64,000 bases of DNA from NCBI GenBank assembly GCA_008360955.1, contig LUCM01004306.1:62001-126000 (forward strand). Reading direction: 5' to 3'. The translations under genes were made by a program, and so were the position numbers. Below the pieces are notes generated by a model. That model saw only the letters and a list, made by a program, of their open reading frames with translations, had not been told where the DNA came from and did not search any database. This document shows, in pieces, positions 1 through 11,129 of this stretch. Source of the DNA: Fasciolopsis buskii (taxonomy: Eukaryota > Platyhelminthes > Trematoda > Plagiorchiida > Fasciolidae). The first letter of the stretch is position 1, and every line of letters starts with the position of its first letter.

Positions 1-1528
1 ATCCAAGTTCGTGCGTTCTTTTCACTGTAGGCCGGAGACGTCCCTAGAGGATGGCCAAGGGCCTTTAAAAGTCTACCAAGAGCTACGGAATGATGGACAG
101 AGGCTGATAAGCGATGGAAGAACATGCACTAATCAGGCCAGATGGACAGATTGTCGTCCATCCTCTCTGTGTCTCCTGGTTATACTAAAAAACCGCATAT
201 TTTGATATTTTTGACCAGCTGAATTTTTTCAGTTTACATAGTGCTGATTACCTTACAATTACAAAAACTGGTGAAATATTACAGTTCAGTCAGCATTACG
301 GTAGATCTATAAAGACATTCATTAGTTCTGCTCCACTGTACCTCGTTGTCACTGTGGACCTTAGAATTGTGTTTGACTGATGTGACGTTTCTTTCAGGAG
401 TTTTGAAGGCTGGATTCATTTTCTTCAAGTATATTTTCTCGTCATTCTAATGCTGATCGCATACATTCATTTCCGCTTCTTAAAAATCCATCGTAACTGA
501 TTCTCCAAAATAAACTAATTGGCTTTTCCAAATGAAAAAGAATATGAAACAAATGTGTGTTGAAATATGTTCAGATTTCACGAAATAATCCATCTTCTTG
601 TATCATTGATCATTTCAGTGTTGAAAAACTATGGAATCAGTGTGCAACTGTTCCACTGTTGTTAGAGATGACTGTGGCGTACAGGTTCAAATCTAAATTC
701 GAACGTGACGGGTACTCAAGTTTGATGATTTCGTAAGCCGTATAATCTCCTGCGGCTTACGGCGATTTGTATATTTCAGTAATTTTATACTTAAGCCGTT
801 AGTTGTCTCAGCTTTGTGACTTCATAATTACCTACTGTCCACTTTGAATGCAAGCGAATACATGCCAGACTGAGAGAGATTGTGCTGCAGCAAAGCCGGT
901 AAGCGATCTCCGGTTACTATTTCGTGGCTTCTAGCCACCGTTTACTATTCACTGGTTTTTTTTAGCACCAGTAGACCGGTTAGGAATAGACACCTAACTT
1001 TCAGTTGAAAATACTACTTTTGACGAAATTCACAAATGATTAACAAGTCACGTTAGGGAATCACAATCCACACTAGATGTCACCGTTTGTAGTGTTTGCT
1101 GCGCAAAAAGGTGTGTTGATCCCAACCCGGCCAATGGCTGCTAAAACAGCTCAAGGCTAAGAGGTAACATCACTGACTCCTAAACGACGCACTAAATTAT
1201 AACTACTGTAGTTTAATAGAAAACAGAATGATGCTATGGGAAACCGGAAAGTTTACATCAGACGATTAACAAATAACTAAGGAGTCAAATCGGAAATTTT
1301 TTGGAAAAAGAAGAGAAAAACTCGTCCCTATGGTTAGACTTCAAGTGCTTGAATGCTTTTCTTAGTTCATCTTAAGTATCTTGCAGAACAAGATGTTCTC
1401 CGTGTTCATAGAATGTGATCAACAGTGATCGTTTTTTTGACAATTCGATGTTGTTAGGATTTCCTACAAAATTTGCGTTCACATCCGGTTATTCTCACAA
1501 CGCAGTTCATTCTATCACACACATTTAG
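1..1528 (+). other. Upstream intron sequence
   Basis: Presumed intron before exon 1, since exon 1 begins mid-codon. A short open frame (2-205) has some Cys spacing but no good donor and was not accepted. No other gene or repeat recognised. Confidence 0.5.
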
Positions 1529-1798
1529 GTTGCCCAAGAAACAAACGAATTTTGGATCGATCATGTACTCCATCGGGGCACGAACAAATCGTTCGCATTG
1601 GTGAGACTATCTTACGTCAAGGTCGGTGTGTCCACGTGGTGCGTCAAGTCCGTGAAAGAGTGCATTGCGTGGAGGGCTTCGTACGACACGAGTGGGTCAA
1701 CCCGAATGATCGAGCAGGACGTTTTCTACGTGACGTACTTGGCCACGTGACCCATTGCAAATGTCAAGTGCGAACAGTGGATTTGACTTGTCCAAAAG
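1529..1798 (+). CDS. Exon 1: units B + A
   Basis: 270 nt, phase 1 at both ends, acceptor CATTTAG, donor AAAAG|GTGAAA. The exon starts inside a codon, so the gene continues upstream of the window. The B unit has Cys-Pro, a second Cys 10 residues on, a third in GRC, and the usual 12-residue spacer to VHC. The following A unit keeps its CKC pair and LTC end, but its second cysteine is absent and its loop is long (HEWVNPNDRAG). Other A units have that cysteine. The unit ends PK-V-C across the intron rather than C-x-C. Confidence 0.85.
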
Positions 1799-2005
1799 GT
1801 GAAAAATAGGTTGACCTAGTCTAAAAAGGATTTTTAATAATTCGATTCTGATCGATTGACATGGTAAACGTTGATCTTCTTGTGATTTGTGGTGGTAGTC
1901 CAGAGGTAAACAAAAACGGGAACTATGGCCTAAATCGTATATGCAGTCCTAATTTGATTCATCAGCTTATTGAGTAATATCAGCATTTTTAAATTCCTAT
2001 TTCAG

Positions 2006-2134
2006 TCTGTCCGCCGCCAACCAAATCTACCAAGTGTGATGCCGGCTCGCAAGAACTAGTGCACACAGTCGTCCACTACATCTCGACCGGATGTCGGTGT
2101 GAAAAAGTTGCCTATAAACGCCGAACCAGCGTGC
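2006..2134 (+). CDS. Exon 2: unit B with an extra Cys
   Basis: 129 nt, phase 1-1, acceptor TTTCAG, donor GTGC|GTAAGT. It opens CPPP, with a second Cys in KCDAG and then GCRC. Twelve residues separate the last Cys from the first Cys of exon 3, the B-to-A spacer, so this is a B unit with one added Cys just before C3. Exon 1 lacks one Cys, so the pair may restore an even count (inference). The intron before it is 207 nt; the one after it is 7.3 kb. Confidence 0.85.
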
Positions 2135-4899
2135 GTAAGTACCATCTGAATACCCTTATCTAGTTCAGTTAGAGGCTTTCCAAAACACGCCCAGATAACT
2201 CACTCGTAGATTGGTTTCGTTTTCTCACAGAACACTTCGAAACCGCGAACCAAGTTCTGGATATTCAGCGATAGTAAAATGAACCAAACGAGAAACATCT
2301 CAAATCAGACCCATTAACCTGCACTGCTTTGCACCTTCAAGGTAAACCTCCAAGAATTCCATGAGTCTCAATCTGCACTCAACTTTCATGATGATCAACC
2401 GGATATGGTCCATAACTTCATTCCGGGAGCATAATTACATTTGAAGGCATTGTTACAAAGGAGATCCCCACTCGAACAGCAACAGCTGCATTATCCTTCC
2501 CGAAGAGAGGTCTCATGGGAAGCCTATAAATCCAATTCATTGTTGAGATAAGGATGTACAAAGCTATGGTTCCTTCAGTTCTTCTCTAGGGTTCCAAGAA
2601 CTGGACCCTTTGAGTTGAGGGTGTTTGGTGGCTATCTGGATTCAGCCATCGATGTTTACAAGGCATCGCTGAAGTCGGCTGAAACATCGGATGACCGACG
2701 GAAAAGATATCATTGTACGTTGGGGGCTGATAGTCACCTTCTGATTGTGGTTTTCACTTCATGTCACCTTAGGTGATTAGGACAAGTATTGCATATGTGC
2801 TTCCGCCGTCCACATTTTTCGTGCTGAGCATGGCTCTAAGAAGCTAAGCGGTGGCCAGGGTACGACTCCGGTTAGGATGTGAGAAAGCTAACTTTGGCTT
2901 TGGCCTCGACTGATGCCTCCCGCCTTCCAGATTTGGGCCCAAGAAATGATAAATGTTGTCGCTTAAAGGAACTGGACGACAGGTCGCAGTATAGAGGACG
3001 GCGAACAGATCGCTAAAAAGATGCAAAACAGAAAAGACCACAAGTCTTGTACGGTGACAATACAAAAATATCTGGTTTTAGTTACCCCCGTCTAGCTATC
3101 CGCTTCACTTTCCCTACATTTCGTGACCTTTTTAGGTTTTTTTTATTTGGCCAGTGCTTGATCTCAATCCGGTGTAATATATGCATATATATATATATAT
3201 ACTCTGTTCATAAAAGGGGTTTCATTAGTAGAAGATTCATTGTGGTTTTGAAACGATACCTGAGGCAGTGCCGTTGCTCAGCTCTCCATCAAAAAACAGT
3301 AGAAGCTCTTTTAGCTGCGACAGTTTTATCATAAGTCATTCATATTCCTATTCAGTGAACTCCAACATAGACGCGACGTCGAAATGAATGACAGCGGCTC
3401 ATATATGTGATAGCCCTCAGAATATCTCTGGGTTATTGTTGACTCTCCTATTAATTACTAATAACAAGGTATAATGTGTTTTGCATTGCTGGGGTTTGCA
3501 TGAAACACAGATCACTGCCCAACAAATGAGCCACTTTTCTGAGATAGAAATACTCTCCAGGCGTAAATCAACGGAGATAAAAAAAACTTTTGTCGAGCGT
3601 CCAATAAATCGTCTGTAGGGCGCTGATGTATTTTTTTAGGATCTACCGTATGTGTCTTGACTCGCTCCTGGGCAGACTGTTTGATTATCTTAGCACCCAC
3701 TAAGCGAAGTTCTCACGGAGTAGAATTTAAAGCCGGGTTGAGTTTCCCTTATGTCAAAATGCATATCTTGCAAATTCGTTTCGAAACTGGGCGATTTCAA
3801 TGGCAGCAAAGTTGGATTTGAGAAAATCGCCCAATTTTCCGTTTATGTGACAATGTTATTTTATTTCTTGGTAGGCTAAGGTTCCTATTTATTCATTCAA
3901 GTCATGTTGTGCGGAAGGGCTACACAAATGCAACGCTTTCTATTGGGTTTTGTGTCCTGACAGCATACTTTTATAAAAGCCCACTTTTGCTTGGGGCCGA
4001 CCAAAATAAGCAGTCTGTTTTTCTCTGATGGCCGTCAGCCGGGATAGGAATGAACGTTTATCCAATGGGAAACCTAGAATGTTCAGTCGACTGAACAGTA
4101 TCATTAACCAGACAATGCACAGTGGTGCCCCGCAAAAGCTGCATACGCGAAGATGAGTTATCCTACTTTTTGTACAGGTTACCTCATTTGTTCCACCTTC
4201 CATAACAAATAAAATCCGTGGATTTTTAGTATCATTTATATTAGCTTTGCATAGCCTGGCACAGTACCTAGGGAATCACCGATACAGTGGCATTCAATGG
4301 CGAATTTCTAAAGTTTCAGATATTCAGAGTGGCTCTGTCCAGCTTCAGGTTGGAGAATCACAGTTAGCCCTCTTATGTGGTAGGCTCCTAAGTCTGTGGA
4401 GTATGCTGTCCTTTGCTGTACGCACAAGGGAACTATACACTAAAAAGGACAAGTTATGATGAATTCGACGCCAGTTAATCCGTAATTCAAGGACTCAAAA
4501 TCGACAGCCCAGTATACTTTAATCACTCATAATTGACAGAATATTTAAGGCTTTTCAAATAATATCACAGGACACACTAATTATGTGATACAGTCCGTAA
4601 TAACTTCAGAATTGATATGCTGTCTCTGGTTACCAGGTGGAAAAGCTCACGAGTTCCAATAATCACCAAGACATTCAGTCACTTTTGTCTCCAAAACAAC
4701 ATCAACTGCATATCTTTGCATTAAACCCTTGGACAGCTGCGTGTAACCGTTAAAGCCTAGTTTTACCGCCTCACAAAAGTCCCCGGGATAAAGTGTGCGC
4801 CGCTACACCGTCAAAACTAGTTTCATGAAGTTTGTGTCGATGACCACGAAGCTCCTTCAAAACTATCGAACGTTGTCGACTAAAGTTGCCTCATCATCA

Positions 4900-6240
4900 T
4901 CAAACTAAGATGACAGCACACCTTTGGAACTTTTTGGCCGAGCCGGATCGAAAGGCAGTCCAAACAAAAGCTGAAGAAATTTGAGACGACACAAGCTTAA
5001 AGCCTAAAAAATCTACCAAGAAGAACACTGAACTTAGCAGAACCGGAATCACTACGAGAAGAACGCTATTTCAGTTTGCACAGAATAGCCTTGACAACCC
5101 ATAAACTTATTCCGCCAACAAGTCAAAACACTAATGAAGTCAGATTCGGGATGCGCAATATTCCCACGTACCAAAGACCAATTTCGTCGAACATATCAAT
5201 AGAAGAATAGAAATACTTGCTCCCTAGAATGTAATTATTCCAGCCAGGTAGCCAAAATAGACAAAGCTGACATCGTAATCATCTTAACTGAACCGGACTA
5301 TGATTCAAAAGTTCTGCAAAATCGACCGTAAAAACATCGAGAAGAAATAATCACAAGTCATTCAGGGCCGGGAGGAAACCAAAGTCAGAATAAAATACTT
5401 GGAAGATCACTGCGATTCAAGCTGACGCCGTAGACCAACAGACCTGGACAATTTTACGATTTACCAAAAATTCCCAAACCTCATACAAGCATACTCACGA
5501 TTACAAAGTATACCTCTTGGATTACACAAGTGTTAGAAAATACTTCACTACTTTACTGAAGTCGTACCAAAGCCTGCCAGTGAGTCAAATCACAGACACA
5601 TTTGATTTTTCACATATTCTACAAGGTACCCAGCTCGGGAAAGATTAAACTGTGGTTACGTTTATTGTAATGTCTTTATACAATAAAATACCAATAGAAA
5701 AACAGTTTAGATTTTTGCACTATTTAAAAACAATGTCCATTTTCTCCGTGCAACATTGTTGACGGGTTCGAACCCTGGTTCGTCTTTACACGTTTCACTT
5801 TTTGCAACATCATACAGGTAAGTTGGCAGAGTAGTTATTAGACTGCCCTTATCATCGGTCGCGGTTAACGTTTTCTTGCCCTCAGTCCAATTCAGGTTTT
5901 GGATTGCTTTCCACAATCAACCACGGATTTTTTCTAGATAAGTTGGCGATTTTTTTCTTGATCACAAATCTATAGTTTATTCCACTTCCATGATGATCAT
6001 TGCAATTCAGTAAGCTTCTAACGAAGACGGCCAATCCTGGAAGAATCATCAGTTTCATGGATTGTCAGCTAACACTGAATGACTCCGAAGACCTCATCGT
6101 GAGCAGTCTCATAACACCGACTCACTCGGGAAGGTATCTGAATTTTACTTCGACCCATCCTCATCGCACAAATGGAGAACTCATTTCGAAGCTGCACTTC
6201 GATGAGACCAATTATATGATGATCATATGATGCATGAAAA
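4900..6240 (+). mobile_element. Decayed Penelope-like retroelement (reverse transcriptase remnant)
   Basis: Three separated pieces match the order of a Penelope-like reverse transcriptase from memory of the family. At 5263-5323 the frame reads KADIVIILTEPDYDSKVL, like the KADKG..VVL...DY block. At 5458-5500 it reads DLPKIPKP, like the (G)LPKIHKP block. At about 6058-6180 it reads MDCQL...THSGRYLNFTSTHP, like the FLD...THTGRYL..SNHP block. Frames shift and stops intervene, so it is inactive. The active-site YxDD region and the GIY-YIG endonuclease were not found. Confidence 0.72.
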
Positions 6241-6340
6241 AGGCCTGTGGAGTTTGCATAGTTCTCCTACGCAATAACGAGGTTTACATGAAATCATAAC
6301 GGGAGGAACTAGGGAACATGCCGACGCCACGTAATAAGAC

Positions 6341-6522
6341 GTCGGCGATAGCCAAGCGGGTAAGGTCGTGGCGTCTGAACCTGAGGGTCGCGGGTTCAAA
6401 TCCTCCCATCCCGTGTCAACTTCCCCACTTGGCAGCCCTCTGTTGGCCGCAGCCCCCTTCCTCGAAAATGACGTACATTAGTATTTCATTAATAGAGGAA
6501 GTAAAAGATAAAAGATAAAAAA
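6341..6522 (+). mobile_element. tRNA-derived SINE, copy 1
   Basis: The head has a perfect pol III A box (TAGCCAAGCGGG, 6349-6360) and a perfect B box (GGTTCAAATCC, 6393-6403). The acceptor stem does not pair well, so it is not a functional tRNA. A body beginning GTCAACTTC (6415 on) matches a second copy near 27035. The 3' end is an A-rich repeat of the type AAAAGATAAAAGAT. Confidence 0.75.
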
Positions 6523-9399
6523 GAATGGTTAACTTCAGTCGGTATTTCACATAAGTTGGGCAAATTAGAGGGCATCCGAAAGACAGTCAGTTATTAAATC
6601 GTTTGTGTATTCTTCCGAATAAACGCCCTTACCAAAATCAAGGACAAAAAGCAATGCCATTCAAGTTAGGAAAACGAAAGAAGAAACCCAAACCAAGATT
6701 CAAGGTGACCTTAACCAAACTCGCGCGGGCCTCAGCTATCGCGTTCGGTGCTATAGTTGAAAGCCATACCACGGTAATGCCAATATATTTCAGTGTGATT
6801 CGCTGTTGTATACTGGACGACTGCTCCCGGATGCTTTGAAAAATACCACCCATCCTACATGCCTAAGCAAAAATAAATGGAGCGGAGATCATAATGCTAT
6901 GAACGGCGCCAACTTTACTGTAAATTAACGTCCAAACCACCGCGACTTCAGGCCAACCTTAAATGATCCATGAATCACAACGAGGTATTGAATATGGAGA
7001 CCCAGTTCACCCTGCCATGACACCCACGAACACTCGTGCTCATTGCGCACTTGCACATAAAAGTACACATACATGTGTATTCACAAAGCATGCAAAACCT
7101 ACACTTAAACACAGATTGAAAAATCCTAATGGGAATGAAACGTTCGATTGTAAGCTTGTCTTGAAATGTTTTCTCAAGGTAACCGAAAAACACCCCCGAA
7201 ACAGACGGTTTTCATATTTCAAATAAAATTACATGGTGCATTGTCTTTTTAACAAAATCCGAAATGTTTTCCACTCCGATACTCTAAGAGGAAATCATAT
7301 GCTAAGATGGTTCCGCAACGGAAAGCGAGGACGTTTGCACGGTCACACAGTATGAGGCATCGTGAGCAGTCACGGAACTGCAGAATGCTCGAAACACCTA
7401 TCATGTAAATTTTATCTACTTAGTTCTAGAATGACCTGTTAGTAAGAACTCGTCCGGGTATAATTTGAAAGTGAAGCATCTTATACCTCCTATTTGCTGA
7501 TCCATACTCCTGGGTGCACTGAGTGTCTACGTGGTGCCATATAAGCGGCGTTCAGATACGCGTTGCCCAAATCTGATTACATGCAGGCATGTCTTTTTCC
7601 CCCATAATTCTGAGTGAATTTCACTTAATTTTGAAATAACAGTGAAAAATATCGCTATGTTTGATCTCACGAACGAGTTATTTGGTAGATTGCACCTAAA
7701 TATGAATAATAATGCCCTGACGGTTCCCGGCGAGTTCGATCCACCTTCAGATATTTGATGTTAGCGATCAAATAGTCCAAAGCCGCTTAAATGAAATCGG
7801 CAACATGCAAGATCATGAATCCGTTCCGAAATCAGATAATGAAGAGCATAAACAGTAGCTCCTTGAAGGCATGTTACTGCCTCTTGTCATTCAAATAACA
7901 CAATTTAGAACTAACCTTGAATGGTTGAAGAGAAATGAGTATGGCACGACAGACAACAGGGGCATCAGCCCAGAAAGGTAGCCGCGCAAGACAGTGACAA
8001 TGGCCAAATCAGGGCATCGCGTTCATGAAAAGGAATTGTCATTCTCGTTGGGTTATTTTTTCACAATCCGCCAGTTTTTTTTGTGGATTCCGTAAAGCAG
8101 TTATTCCAAAAAGTCCGCTGATCACCTTGTTTGTAAAGTATTTGCGCTACTGGATGCTGAATCGGCCTCACTGTACTGACGGTATGGAAGATTACGGCGC
8201 TGGGAAGTAACGTGACTTGCGCTTTCAGAACATTAATTATCTTGGACATTTTCCCCCAAAATTTATAATTTATCAGAAACGTCAGTCTATGTATGTTTTG
8301 TTTCGTTCCATTTTCTAAGTTGTAAACCTTGACTTGAGAAAGGCGCTTTAGATGAGCGTAATCTTTACGACCAACGTAAGGTATATAAAGCCGATTATCA
8401 GTTAGTGTTTTCGCAAAATTTAACAAATAAATTCGGGACGTACGTATGATGGCATTTTGGTAGATGTGATCTGAAATTTCAATCAGTAGCCGTATGCTTT
8501 CAGTAGCTGCATCCAGAACAAACTCAACGACCAGAAGTGTTATTTATGGTATGAATGAATGTATATCACAGTCTGTTTGTTTAGCTTTTGCCCCGTAGTT
8601 GTTTTATTTCAGTCACCTCAAAATTATCCGCTGCATCAGAAACGTTCGTTTTAGTCCTACTTGGCTAAATTCATTTTATCCGACAAGAGTGTTTACGCTG
8701 GTTGCTTGTGGCTACGGTTTCTAATTTGATTTGATCCAGTTTTAACCTGTCACGCTGTTGTCATTTAACCATGGCTTGACAGTATTTGATAGCTTCCAAT
8801 TGGGTGGAATAAGGTTGTCTCTTCCTGAGCATGTTGTCCGAAACCGACTGCGATTGTGTGCAGTTCGAATTATCTGGCCAAGTTATCGAATAGCAATTTC
8901 CTCTTCATGAGTGATTCTCGTGTGAGCGTTGAAAGCCAACGAAATATCTCGAGTTCACTCAGGGTTTGCTTGTTCCAGGACAAGGTATAACGGGAGAGGG
9001 TACCATCAATTATCAGAAACTGAGGATATCTGCATGTTTTAAGTTTTTTGAATGAGGGAGGATGTCTTGCACGTTGAAGTGAGGCCTAATGCACAAAAAC
9101 ATCCCATTTCCCCTTCATTTACGGTACACACATTCGTGAGGGATTCTAGAGAGAAACGAGGGAATCTACTTGACAAACAACACTCTTGTAGCCTTAGAGA
9201 AAAAGAATGAAAGAACAGTTATACCGCTTTGCATTCTATTATCTTCAAAATGAGTGGACGGGTTTTGATAGAAGATCGTTATCTACCGTATGTACTCCAT
9301 ATTATTCATCCATTTTCTGCCGTAATGTTTTGCGCTTTTCAATCCATATCTGAAAAAAATAATGCTCAATTCTGGTTTTCTCATCTCGTATCATTTAAG

Positions 9400-9534
9400 T
9401 GTGCCCTAAACTCACTAAACTGATATCCGCCAAGTGCTCATTGGTTACGAATGTGGAAACTCGAAAATTCGTGCATTCGTTCCAAGACGGTTGTGAATGC
9501 AAACATCGAATTGTGGTGCGCCAAAGGCCTTGCG
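9400..9534 (+). CDS. Exon 3: canonical unit A
   Basis: 135 nt, phase 1-1, acceptor TTTAAG, donor TTGCG|GTAAGT. It fits C-x10-C-x18-C-x-C-x10-C exactly: CP at the start, AKC, GCEC, and RPC at the end. The split codon at the 3' intron gives Gly, making CGCP with exon 4. This is the cleanest template for unit A. Confidence 0.9.
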
Positions 9535-10279
9535 GTAAGTTACTCTTTATACTTTTAATATATATTACCATTCTTTCGATTTTAATGAACACATATTCGC
9601 CCATTTAAATAGGTAAAAATAGTACACAAATACCACAAGCATAAAGATTATTCATTCAAAGAGACAACTTCAGAACTGCACGACAAATCACGAAATGCGA
9701 CAGCTGAGTCTCATTCAGGCTATCGTAATGCAAACTTGTTGATCAGTTAGGATCTTTTTACTGTGGTGATTTGTGATCGCCACTCTTAACTATCTTCCTG
9801 TCTGTCCAGTGTACCTCGCAAAGCGAGGATTGACCTTGTAAACACATTTGCTTTAGTCTCACATCTGAGTAATACCCTTAATTCTAACAGGTTGTGTTCT
9901 GGCAGAACTAACGATAGCATGGTTAAGTTTACCCCGTCCGGAACAATACATAGATATTGTAGCTGGAGATCATTTTCCTGGTTTCCTCTGATGTTCCTGA
10001 CCCCGCAGGAAACTTTGATCGAGACCTATCGTTCTCTTTTCGGTTTGCTTTAATAGTTCATATCTGGTTAGTACACGTCGTACACATAGCGTGGCGTAGC
10101 CAAAGAGCATCATGTGGACCGAGATTACCAAAACACTGTAACAAAACTTCCAAACATTGACCTTTAGCCCCCTACCTTTTTAATTAAAGACCGAACTGGT
10201 GGGGCAGAACTCTCCAGTATTTGTTTAGCTCTAACATCAATAGTCAACAAACGTCCGAAAACTCAAAAATAAGTCGCCT

Positions 10280-10320
<41 letters not shown>

Positions 10321-10829
10321 AACACAGGCAGACAAGAGTGGTGCAAACCTAATTGCGTGAGGTGGTCTGGATTCTAACTTATGGAAAAAACAGACAGGCT
10401 CAACAACACAAACGCGGAGAGTATGAAACCTGACCATCTAGTTGGCTTTACACCATTCTTGGATCAGTCGATTGAAAATTGTCTTGAGAAAGGTTGACCC
10501 TGTTAATGGAAACGTGGACTCGCCACTGCCTTCACCAATAGGACTGTTTTTGGCAAATACGTATTTGCAAATGACACACCGCAAAGAGCAACATTTATTC
10601 GATTCATCCCATACCTCATTCAGAACTGACATTTTAAAGGTTTGTTTTCTTATTCGTGGAGTCCGAAGGATACACAGCTTAATGAGTGAATCTCGGAAAG
10701 TCAAGGTCCATTCTTTCAAGTATACTTTATGCATGCCGTGCTAAGCCAATAGGTGTATTTTTGTATCCACATTTGATAGGCAATAAGAACGTTTCATTAA
10801 TTGCGATCAAATACCGCCACCTTTTACAG
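9535..10829 (+). other. Intron 3
   Basis: Contains a CA microsatellite at 10286-10325. No unit-type exon seen. The open frames around 10440-10740 on both strands have no recognisable motif. Confidence 0.6.
10286..10325. repeat. (CA)n microsatellite
   Basis: About 13 uninterrupted CA dinucleotides followed by CAAACACAAACACA. Confidence 0.95.
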
Positions 10830-11129
10830 GCTGCCCTAAACCAAAATTTTCCGAGCTTCATTGTGATTCGAGGACCAACTTGTTGCGTGGAGTCAAAACA
10901 GTGTATACACTGGAAGGTTCGCAGTGCACGGTCCGAAAGGAGCTTGTCCAAAAACGAACTGATTGTCGTCAGCGCTGGTTGTTTGAACCTCGCCAAAATG
11001 ATGGCGGTCCATTGGCTCATCTGACTTGCGATGCGACGACAGGGCAGGGACGTTTATGGACGTATGTGTGGGTCCCAAGTGCATGTAAATGTGTTCGACG
11101 ACGTCGCGTGCTCCGAGAAGGCGTTTGTC
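10830..11129 (+). CDS. Exon 4: units B + A
   Basis: 300 nt, phase 1-1, acceptor TTTTACAG, donor TTGTC|GTAAGT. The B unit runs from CPKP through LHCDS and GSQC, then 12 residues to TDC, which is the first Cys of unit A. The A unit has a 20-residue first loop (longer than the usual 10), then LTC, CKC and GVC. The split codon gives Arg, so the junction with exon 5 reads CRC. The last third is Arg-rich (VRRRRV). Confidence 0.9.

Larger units (their letters stand above)
2135..9399 (+). other. Intron 2, 7.3 kb, carrying retroelements
   Basis: The largest intron here. It holds a short AT repeat (3178-3202), a decayed Penelope-like element (about 4900-6240) and a SINE copy (about 6341-6522). The rest shows no unit-type exon on the + strand and no convincing gene on the - strand. 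An open frame at 8061-8426 (-, 121 codons) has no recognisable motif. Confidence 0.7.

Noticed and set aside
2..205. Open frame at the window start with GRTCTNQARWTDCR, resembling the end of a unit
   Set aside because: The Cys spacing before it (33 residues to the previous Cys) does not fit A or B, and the only donor at the right place (TGTC|GTCCAT) is poor. The exon could start outside the window, so it remains undecided.
839..893. Sequence with FECKR and a following GTAAGC, similar to the end of an A unit
   Set aside because: Upstream frame contains stops before any acceptor, and no C-x-C is present.
5752..5785. GGGTTCGAACCC resembling a tRNA T arm
   Set aside because: No A box or cloverleaf around it on either strand.
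8061..8426. 121-codon open frame on the - strand
   Set aside because: No domain, no promoter or splice context that I can support.
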